NCBI GenBank assembly: GCA_000469685.2
Contig: LS997565.1
Span: 22,955,272-23,019,271, forward strand
Source of the DNA: Haemonchus contortus
Taxonomy: Eukaryota; Nematoda; Chromadorea; Rhabditida; Trichostrongylidae
Direction of reading: 5' to 3'
Length of the DNA stretch: 64,000 bases
Part shown: positions 56,901-64,000 of the stretch, piece by piece
Position numbering within the stretch: the first letter of the stretch is position 1
Layout: each line of letters starts with the position of its first letter
Notes under the pieces: model-generated
Seen by the model: the letters and a program-made list of their open reading frames with translations, nothing else
Told to the model about the DNA's origin: nothing
Database searches by the model: none
Made by a program: the position numbers and the translations under genes

Positions 56901-59900
56901 TTTGGCAAACTTCGATTCTCTCGAAGTGACTTCTCTTCCGGTTTGTCCATGTAAGAAACATAAAGAGCAACTGCTTCATTGAGGCGCTCTAGCCAATTCC
57001 GGCGATCCTTCTCGATTTCCTGATATCTGACAGTTACATGGTACCAAGAACTAGCTGCGATCTTCTTCGCCGCTTCATGGATGTCATTACGAAGTTGGAG
57101 CAGGCGACCTTCCCTGAAAATATTGGATTGGTTGCAATAACTATAATTACAACGAGGGCACTGATCTCATAAGAAAGGAGCATGAATCTTAAATAAGAAC
57201 ATACATCCGTGGATAGTTACAGCAGCGAAAATATTGCTCAGAAAATAGTAGCGTTGAACTGGTCATGCACCATGGATCGACGCGATAGAACCTCTGTAAA
57301 TACTTGCCGCTCAACCAAACAACAACGCATTCTCACAACTGTTCAATGTTGAAATGATCTGGTAAAAATGGAGAGCGATGAAAGGCTTGATTTCCAAGAT
57401 CCAATCTCCACACCACGAGCGGTTTTCGTCCGGTATCCAAAGTATCAGGGTAACCCAAAATTATGAGCGCCTATTCATTGCAAAGTTTTCAAGCTTCTAA
57501 GCTGAGAATGACAATGGAACCTACATGCAAGCCTGGATACGTAATGAGCAACAACAAGCAACAAGCACATCCCAGAAATCCCCATCAGCCCGAATAGAAG
57601 TCCGAAGCCTGTTCCTGAACTCGTCGCATCTTGACCGCAGGTATGCCATTGTCGTGAAAAATTTTCTCGCCAGAGAAAACGAAGGAGAGAGTCGTGCTCC
57701 CCTCAAAAGCGAGAACAACATTCTGCATTTTTTTAACCTTGCACACTCTCTTGAGATCGGAAATGAAGTATTTCTGGATATAATAGGAATGGCAACGAAG
57801 CTTCTGCTTGACAATTCGCACCATCGACACCTTCGAATATTTTTCGTTTTGCCTCTTCCGGTTTTGTCTTCCAATAATTCTGCTTCTCTGTATAGTTTAA
57901 TTGCCTTCTGTATGGACATTATTGGGATCAGAAGTGAAGGATTGCAAACCCATTTAACGAGCTTTCACCATCTAAACGATATGGGGATCTCTCTTCAGGT
58001 ACTACGCGTCTTGTAGGAAAAGCGATTGGATTGTAATTAATAAATTATTTCTGCCTCAGAAGTTTCGAAATTTGGCCCCACAACTTAGGGATACCCTGTA
58101 CAATAAAAATTTGTTACTACTACGGTCCAGAAAAAAGCCGACTGCATTGGCGCATCCTAGAGCCAAAGATATTCAACATCAAAATGATTACTATCATTCA
58201 CTCCTCTAAACATCAAATGAGGAAAATATTATTCTGCCTTGTTTTGACTTGATGTTTTGTTAATTGCTGTTATATCACCGCAGTAGGCGATGCGAAAGTC
58301 CCACAAGGATAAATAGGCGAGGGCAAGCGAAGTCTTGTTAGTGTAAGAGACGGAGCACGGTGAGCGGAAAGCACAGGTACGGGTTTGAGTCCCGTCTAAG
58401 AAGGGAATTTTGTTCAGTTCATAAATCGCCTGCCATCCTTGTGAGGTAATTCAGGCTTTCTCAATTTCCTAAATGATGCCTTGAAATGCAAGCATGCCTT
58501 TCACTTAGATTCGGAATCGTCCGCCTTTTCGGTGAGCATTTAGCCTTGCCAACGATTACTGGAGCCGAGGCATGTAAGACTCGTCGTCTTAATCCGCGCA
58601 AACAAGTTTGGTAACCAGCACCACCTCGCGCCTGAGGATGAAGGACTTGCTTTGATAAACAGGTATCATAAGAGGTTTGAACCCCGGAGCTTAATGTGGC
58701 ACTCTTCCCAAGAACTCACGTAATCGTGCAAAACTTCTTGGTGTTTTTTTAATCGAACACAAAAGAAATTCGCACGCTATTTGAACTCGGATTCGTTGCA
58801 GCAACAGGCAGACCAGTGAAGAGAGTCAACAATCAGCAGCAATGTATGTCTTACAACACATAAGGAAGAAGGGGGACAGTGTTAATACACAAGTAGAAAA
58901 TCGAGGTATGGCTGTAACTTTATGTAACTTCGTCTTTCAATGTTAATTCCGACTAACCCCCTATAAATGTAAACCGCAAAAGTCGTGTTTCGCAAGTTTT
59001 TTTTGCTTGGTCGACAGGACAAATTGCTTTTTTTGCATCAGGGGGAGGGGTTGAGCCTTCATGAAAAATCTTAGGTTGCGACATCGAGCGCGATATCCAC
59101 AAAGCGGACGTTCAAATTAAGAGAGCATCATCCTGTTCTAAGACAACGAACACTCTGTTGACTAATTTCATCGCAGTTAAGCGGTGCTGAACATGTGACA
59201 GCCTGACATAGGCGGACTGCTGAATAGACAATTCCGTTTTACCTTGAAATATCGGAATTGTTATAGCAAATTTGCAGAAATTCAAAAAAATATTTCATGG
59301 TCCCTTTTCCTTAATTAAATTGAAAACCCCTTGAGATGTGATCAAAAAAATGATTCTGCTGTGCGCGAGAAAGGAATTCTTTGAAATTTGAAAAACATAG
59401 CATGTAGTCGGGATAAGGCAGTATAAACCATGGCACCACGGTACTTCCGTTAGTCACACTAGAACCGTTTCTTTTTCAGACTGAAGATGAAAGATGTTAA
59501 CAAGACTAGGAGAGGTGGCATTGACGCGAATGTTGACCCATAGTCGAATAAAATTTGTACACGTAAGTACGTAAGTGATTCATACCGATACTTCGCCGCT
59601 ATCTGCGATTCCGTTGTATCTGCCTGGGCGAAAACATTTTTGCTTCAAGACGGCCAATTCTTCAGGAGCCATTCCAGCGCCAATACGTTCCGCCCGTCTG
59701 AATAATTGAGGGATGCATCTTAAGGAAGAACAAGAAACGTAAAATAAGAAAATGAGAACCTTTTTTTTCAAAATGAATGTTACAACGGAAGTTCTGCTTT
59801 GAAAAAAATGGATTTCAAATAAGATCATGCAAAACAAAGATGGGAAATACCTTAAACTTTCATGTGCTTGTTCAACAGAGACCCTGAATTTGAAAACTTT

Positions 59901-62679
59901 CATATGATAGGTTGCATCCATATATCGCACATCGTTGTGTATACCACACCTCTGAATATAGAATAAAATAGCAACATTGGTGACTTTAAGATTGTTCAAT
60001 GGTTACTCTACCACAAAATCGACGATGTCGTTGAAGATAACATCTTCAGGTACATTCCATTCTACGACATCGCTGCCAGTGCCCAAAATCGAGGCTACAT
60101 CCTGTTTTCGGCTTTCGGATTCATCATCTTTCATGTTGGGTAGATCGAAGATTTTGGAGAAGACATTTCTGAGAGTGTCAAAAAAGGTCAGTTCTCTCTT
60201 TGGTTCGATGATATCGAGGAAACGCGAAGTCCTCCATTCTTTGAAATCTTCTTCATCAACCTCCTCTTTGTCAGCATCGTTAGAAAGATTTGCTCTGGCT
60301 TCGCAACACTCTTTAACCACGCTATTGCATCGCGTTCGTGCTGCCTGAGTAAGTTCGTTCCTTAAGTTTTCGAAGATGGCCGATTGCTTCTCGTGCTCAT
60401 CTTTCAGCCGACTCAGAAGTGAACCTCTACCAGCGGGCCTAGGTCCTTCTATTTCTTCGAGATCTGTCCCAGCTTTTTGCACACTTGGTAACGGCGAGAA
60501 ATGGAAGTTGACAAGAGAAACATCAGCTGCAGCCTGAAAATAACTCTTTGACTGAAGGTAACATGAAGATGTTGGCTATGTTTTGAAACCTACAACTTTT
60601 CGATTCTCTAGTTGTTTTCTCGCATCGGCAGTAAGCTTTACAAGATCGAGTTTATTCCCTTCATCGACACTTGACTTAACTTCTACGCTTTCTTTGAAAT
60701 ACATCTAAAAACTCATCGAATCATCATGTAACTAGAGAACACACAAATAAGAAAACCTACGTCTTCAATCTTCCTGTTCCTGGGATTTGCATACTTATTG
60801 ACAGGAACGCGAATGAGAGGTGCCAGTCTCCCCAATGCAGTTCCTCTAGGTGGTTTTTTGAAGGTATAAAGAGTCTTGTCCGCATTCTTCTCCACACAAT
60901 TGTACCTATCCCTGGGATCATCAGCGGCTGAAATTCTTTAACATACCCAACGGTTCGAATCATATTTGCGCATTCAAAACACAACTTCAGTAAGTACATC
61001 TACTCAAACCTATTTTTTCAAAATTTGCTTAATGTATTACGTATATCTCCATCATGCGAAAAGATGAGAGTATGATCGACGCGTGAGAAATCCATAATAA
61101 TAAAGTGGAAAAGATAGCAACATACACTCTTCTTCAGGATCAAAATGATGATAAAAGGGGCGCTCCTGCAGAACGTAACCAGTCATGTCGCCGGTCCTCA
61201 GGTATTGGCCAGACTTGTATAGTAACGGATTGTCATCAAGCAAGAAGTGATCCCACGTTACTGGTTCCTTTTGCAGTGCGTTTGATAACATATCTCAAAA
61301 GAAAAACAAAAACATAATAGAGGAAAATGGGAAATCAGTCAAGGTTTAAGAAATGATGCGATCACCTCTACAGTGTTTGAGAGTTGACAGTTGCACGTCA
61401 TCTGTGTACTTGCTCTGTGAAACGGGCTTCCTGATCATCGCGTCATGCAGCATGATAACTTTTCCCGTGATGTCCCGACGTGCTTGAAAAGTAGCTAAGG
61501 CATCGATTCGATCCGACTCAAGATTCGCAGTGACCTGCAAGAAAAGCCATTACCCTGATCATGTTAAAAACAACCTCCAATCCACGAAAAAGCAAATTTG
61601 TGCCATTTCAGAACTTCCATTAAAAGATGAGTAAGAAAAGATTTCGATGAGTTACCCTGCAAGACCAAGGGAAGCGGTGCGGCTAGATTTTGAACAAATG
61701 AAGATCACGATAACAACGTAAACGGAAAAAGGGCTTTCTTTCAGCTAGCTTGACCGCCTACTGAGCAGCCTCCAAAAAAAATGCCGAATTTCGGAAAAAA
61801 TTGGACCTTCAGCAAAACCATCGTAAAGCGTGTTGAAAAAAAACTCACTTGCATGAAGTCTGTGTATGTCGAACAAAACTTCAACGGCGGAATTTTCTTC
61901 CAGGACATTAATTTCCTCTTCTGAATAAGCCGTTGAATGACAGATTTTAAGAATTGTAGAACACATTGCAAACATACTCGACGATTCTTTCTAGCATCAA
62001 GGCGTCTGCATTCAACTCTTTCTAGTAGCTCCTGTGTGAAACTCCAATGTTGCAAAAAACTACCACCTATTGGGAATTTCAGGCCAAATGTGTAGTCAAA
62101 CGTATCGGAATCTAAGTATCGAAAGAAGACTAGAGAATCAAGTAGATTAGAAAGAACGACCTAACAACGATTACCTGATAATTTCAGCCAGTCCTCTTGT
62201 TCAGCATCATTATTCTGAAACTCGTCCATTTCCGCCTCGGCCATCTTTCTTGCCTCTTCTTCTCCTGACAGCGGTTTCATTAGGAATGCAAACAAAAAGA
62301 AACCTGACTCGGAAGTTCAACTCTACTTTGTTAGCCTCGGTTTTCAAAAATTAGGCGAAAAATTCGAAAAAGAGGGTCTTTTATGAAGTACGCTCGTCAA
62401 GATAAGCTACCACCGCAACCCTTGATTACACTGACTGATGAAGGGCCTACGTCATACTACGAGAAACATTGAAGTGAAACTCCGAAGCATGTAGGTCAAC
62501 AGTACGTTTAACGACTGTCCAAAAAGAATTCCAGTGAAATCTCCTGTGTTTGAGTCTGACATCACCGGCGAGGCATTCTATTGGGCGAATATAACACTTA
62601 TATGAAACTTACTTTCACCTTTTTTTCGCCTCCTTTTTTCTTTCGCGTTTTCAATATTTTCGCCGGTAGCAAGCAACAT
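45766..62679 (-). CDS. Kleisin-like condensin subunit candidate (CAP-H/DPY-26 type), 23 exons
   Basis: Minus-strand exons: 62679-62613, 62303-62175, 62129-61978, 61920-61849, 61534-61366, 61293-61126, 60927-60761, 60704-60594, 60533-60012, 59951-59851, 59718-59586, 57907-57831, 57309-57205, 57113-56760, 54763-54606, 53041-52942, 52855-52675, 52609-52396, 52357-51933, 50844-50652, 48247-48086, 46230-46115 and 45984-45766. All phases match; the sum is 4095 nt (1364 aa). The ATG follows TATTTCAGCA, a trans-splice-like site. The C-terminus (FSSIMQCLPRRMGN, ANALAVTLYMCNEN, TLTLVQ) resembles the kleisin winged helix that binds the SMC head. The middle is acidic and disordered, with KKKEKKIKTEPEVKVE, which holds basic and SUMO-consensus motifs. 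Condensin kleisins bridge SMC heads and HEAT subunits during chromosome compaction. The exon chain is firm in most parts; the family call is tentative, as the N-terminus does not clearly match. Weak points are donors at 60011, 57830 and 48085, and the join across 54764-56759. Confidence 0.55.
46424..47200. repeat. GC-palindromic ~128-bp tandem repeat, cluster 1
   Basis: Five units begin AAACCCCGCCC at about 46542, 46670, 46806, 46929 and 47075 (spacing 123-146 bp). Each has the self-complementary core CCCCGCCC...GTGGGCGGAG, the phrase CTACCAAGTTTGA and a tail (GG(A/T)CC or ATCAC)GGGGACAGG. A leader (ACCAGGCGGCTACGCACGCT at 46424) precedes the array. The AC microsatellite follows directly. It lies in the 48085-46231 intron of the kleisin-like gene. 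Confidence 0.9.
47204..47957. repeat. AC-rich microsatellite with ACACAAC heptamer block
   Basis: About 750 bp of pure A/C on the plus strand. Both ends are (AC)n dinucleotide tracts (47204-47260 and 47876-47957). The interior is mainly a 7-bp repeat, ACACAAC, with irregular breaks. The long Cys/Val or Thr/His open frames here are artefacts of the repeat. It is purine-pyrimidine alternating at the ends and could adopt left-handed DNA. Confidence 0.97.
48770..48894. repeat. Foldback element, family A copy 2 (perfect 38-bp arms)
   Basis: The left arm GTTGATTAAAACGACTCTGG (48770) and its exact complement ending CAGAGTCGTTTTAATCAAC (48894) pair over 38 bp without mismatch. They continue with few mismatches to about 50 bp around a loop of some 25 bp. 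The arms carry CCCCTATCATTGGGGCAC, related to the GGCGCCTAT...GGGCCC segments of the other foldback copies. It would form a very stable hairpin if transcribed within the kleisin-like intron. Confidence 0.85.
48940..49190. mobile_element. Foldback MITE, family A copy 3
   Basis: An imperfect inverted repeat: the left arm (GCGCGCGGCAACTTGCGCGGCGAAG..., GACGACTCTGACGCC, GGGGCACAAA) pairs with the right arm (TTTGGGCCCCCATGATAGGCGC..., TTCGCTGCGCAATTTGCC). It shares TTGCGCGGCGAAGTTCG with the element at 40752-41027 and adjoins the copy at 48770-48894. No coding capacity. Confidence 0.65.
49487..50490. repeat. GC-palindromic repeat, cluster 2, with terminal CAGA tract
   Basis: The same leader as cluster 1 (CACCAGGCGGCTACGCACGC at 49486) precedes three units starting AAACCCCGCCC at 49595, 49722 and 49850. 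Three diverged units follow at about 50003, 50163 and 50302, each with a CCGCCCATTGTGGGCGG-type palindrome but different filler. The block ends in a GACAGACA-rich tract (50430-50475) and AAGCGCTTTATAGTAAG. The shared leader and ordered layout indicate a composite dispersed element. It lies in the 50651-48248 intron of the kleisin-like gene. Confidence 0.85.
50516..50560. repeat. Perfect 17-bp hairpin
   Basis: GTGATGGTATACGTGAC and its exact complement GTCACGTATACCATCAC are separated by 11 bases. It follows the cluster 2 repeat and lies about 90 bp beyond the kleisin-like exon at 50652-50844, just inside the intron. Its function is unknown. Confidence 0.85.
55100..55830 (+). mobile_element. 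mariner transposase relic in a kleisin-like intron
   Basis: Plus-strand pieces match mariner landmarks in order: WIPYDL near 55240 (the usual WVPHDL), then a longer frame at about 55440-55767 with PPNATITRKIYCSQL, FHNNASPHVSEKTK and PPHSPCSPEPAPSDYHQL, corresponding to the conserved HDNARPH and YSPDLAPSDYHLF boxes. Frameshifts separate the two parts. No terminal repeats were identified. It lies in the 54764-56759 intron, antisense to the host gene. Confidence 0.72.
56312..56470. repeat. Imperfect inverted repeat
   Basis: GAATTGGCTGTTTTCATAGT...GCGATTTGGCC...CGAGCGACGG pairs with CCGTCGCTCGATCG...GGCCAAATCGCG...ATGAAAGCAGCCATTG over roughly 47 bp per arm, around a spacer of about 65 bp. No coding content is recognised. 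It is probably a small foldback MITE unrelated to family A. Confidence 0.7.
56640..56721 (-). CDS. Alternative terminal exon of the kleisin-like gene
   Basis: After the exon ending at 56760 (…QHSLN plus GA) a 38-nt candidate intron ends in TCTCGTATTGCAG. The next frame continues in the correct phase as DEEGSKGLSETPFLYIFNYL and stops at a TAG (56640). Using it would end the protein after about 802 residues, instead of splicing on to 54763. 38 nt is short for an intron here, where others are about 50 nt or more, so it may be chance. If used, it would give a truncated isoform lacking the winged-helix domain, or show that two genes are present. Confidence 0.3.
57525..58016 (+). other. Overlapping frames across a minus-strand exon
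   Basis: A 163-codon plus frame lies over the minus-strand exon 57831-57907 and its downstream intron. It begins near a poly-Gln-like segment and has a hydrophobic middle. Two minus-strand frames of 81 and 132 codons cover the same bases. I favour the minus-strand exon because its phases fit the long gene model, and regard the plus frame as a shadow. Confidence 0.3.
57908..59585. other. Long intron of the kleisin-like gene
   Basis: No exon is needed here by phase. It carries two tRNA T-arm-like segments, ACGGGTTTGAGTCCCGT at about 58378 and GAGGTTTGAACCCCGG at about 58673. Neither has a full cloverleaf, so they are probably SINE remnants or tRNA pseudogenes. Confidence 0.4.
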
Positions 62680-64000
62680 TGCTGAAATAATAGAAATCAG
62701 TTCAGAAATTGAATTACACGAAAAGAAAGCACAAGGGTAGTGCCATGTTAAAGGTGCACACAGCGGCATACGATTTGGAAATGGGAGCTGCTTGCTTTAT
62801 GGAAATGAAAGGCCCTGACTGCAGATGAAAATTCTCTGTTAATTTTACTTCCAAAAATTCCAGCCATAATTGCGGTTGTAAAAAATTCATGATCAAGATG
62901 ACGAACCAAACTTGTGTTAGAGGCATGAATACTGAAAGCCAATCCATTTTACACAAAACACCCTCTTCTAGACGAGACCAGGAGAATACTTAGGGTCAGA
63001 ATTATTGGCGTATTCAATCGGTCAAAAACTCGTTTGCGATAACCCCAGAACTGAGCACCCTCAGAACTAACACAACTCGTGACCCACAAAAAACGATCAC
63101 AAAAAAGATGTCGCTTATGATGGGACCCCGCATGCAAATGTTGTGTTGTAGGTTCACAGTATCAAAGCGAACAAGCTGAATAGTAAAAGCGTAGCTAAGC
63201 TACTACACTGCACTACACTACGATACTATGGAAGCCATGCAAACAAACTCAACACTACACACCACTCAAATTTGCAGTGGAACTACCACAGCCCGCCGAA
63301 AAGCCTCCCCCATACCAAAGGCCACTTCTCTACGATATTCTGTCAGTAAAGATTCTATGTGGCTCATTTGGTCGAGATTCCGATTGGGGAAAGACGAACA
63401 AAAGAAGAAATACTTCAAAGTATTACGAGTAATTAGAAAGGGGGAGGAGGTACCTAAGCTATCACCCACCGTGTCTGAATCGTGTTTTCAACTCAAAGCA
63501 CCAAATCATGTCGAGTGAATCTCTACGCGGTCCTGACAATCAAATGATACGAAGAGAATCTCATTTGGACCTGTCTTAGCGTAACGGTGAAATCAACGAC
63601 AAGACAGAACACGGCGAATGGCATAGCTCAGGTGCGTGTTGCGGTTGCCCACTACCTTTCTCAGCATCGCTTTTACCACGGATGAAAGTGTAGCGCGTCT
63701 CCTGGGCATCGTTGTGTGTTCGATCTACGCGGAGACTGTATACAGCTGTGGCAATGGCCAGCGCAACGGCATCTTCCTTAATAGAACTTCATGTTTAGAA
63801 AAAAACAGAAAGCCAAAAGTCGACTAGACCAAAAGTAAAAAAGGATGTGATATGGAAGTATGCAAAATCAATAGTCAATTTAAATGAAAGACAAGAATAC
63901 ATACACATACAATTGGAGAAAAGAGATGGAAAGATCACTGTAGAAACTAGAACAGCAGAAATTTCCAAGGCTATAGTTGTAGGGCTGGATACATAAAATT
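62680..64000. other. Upstream of the kleisin-like gene; no gene supported
   Basis: TTTCTATTATTTCAG (62682-62696 on the minus strand) sits two bases before the ATG. Upstream exons or the promoter would lie here if the gene is not trans-spliced. Frames of 60-96 codons on both strands (63228-63518, 63636-63827) have no family resemblance. A direct repeat of CTACACTGCACTACACTACGA type lies near 63205-63225. Confidence 0.4.

Noticed and set aside
57585..57740. Transmembrane-encoding exon between 57831 and 57309 (GFGLLFGLMGISG in one frame)
   Set aside because: It can be spliced in, but it needs a different upstream exon phase. The chain 59586 to 57907-57831 to 57309 fits without it.
58370..58690. 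Two further tRNA-like T-arms
   Set aside because: Isolated T-arms without a cloverleaf; more likely SINE or pseudogene remnants.
1..64000. CRISPR arrays, operons, riboswitches and bacterial promoters
   Set aside because: The window is spliced eukaryotic DNA; the regular repeats seen are tandem satellites and transposon ends, not repeat-spacer arrays.

Overview
The window looks like nuclear DNA of a parasitic clade V (strongylid-type) nematode. Three things support this: small exons with nematode-style TTTTCAG acceptors and introns down to about 50 bp, a chemoreceptor of the nematode-specific Srsx class, and a dense load of Tc1/mariner, RTE-like and CR1-like relics. It is not bacterial: most open frames are short and the convincing proteins appear only after splicing. 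All gene models were built by eye from splice signals, reading phase and protein-family memory; no search was run.

Left part (1-31000, + strand). There is a possible last exon of an unknown gene at 3178-3319 and an intact-ended mariner at 6448-7684. A nine-exon Srsx-like GPCR follows (8778-24084, 296 aa, all phases compatible). Its 11.1-kb fourth intron holds a second mariner, a CR1-like LINE relic split by a TTAA-flanked MITE, a second copy of that MITE, and a 395-bp higher-order repeat of 84-bp units. Further right are a third mariner relic and the last two exons of an unknown membrane protein (28284-30119), with a Tc1-like element sitting a few bases inside their shared intron.

Middle (32000-44000). 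A clear siah-1 (SIAH/Sina E3 ubiquitin ligase) lies on the - strand at 32357-36916, with an antisense RTE-like LINE relic in one intron. To its right are homopolymer tracts, foldback MITEs, a tRNA-like SINE candidate and scattered weak + strand exons.

Right part (45700-62700, - strand). A 23-exon gene model of exactly 1365 codons runs across the region with every splice phase compatible. Its C-terminus resembles the kleisin winged-helix domain of condensin CAP-H/DPY-26 proteins. Its introns hold a mariner relic, foldback elements, a 0.75-kb AC-rich microsatellite and two clusters of a GC-palindromic repeat of about 128 bp. An alternative early-terminating exon suggests either two isoforms or two adjacent genes.

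The genes have no evident common pathway: chemosensation, ubiquitin ligation and chromosome condensation. The shared theme is intron expansion by nested transposons.
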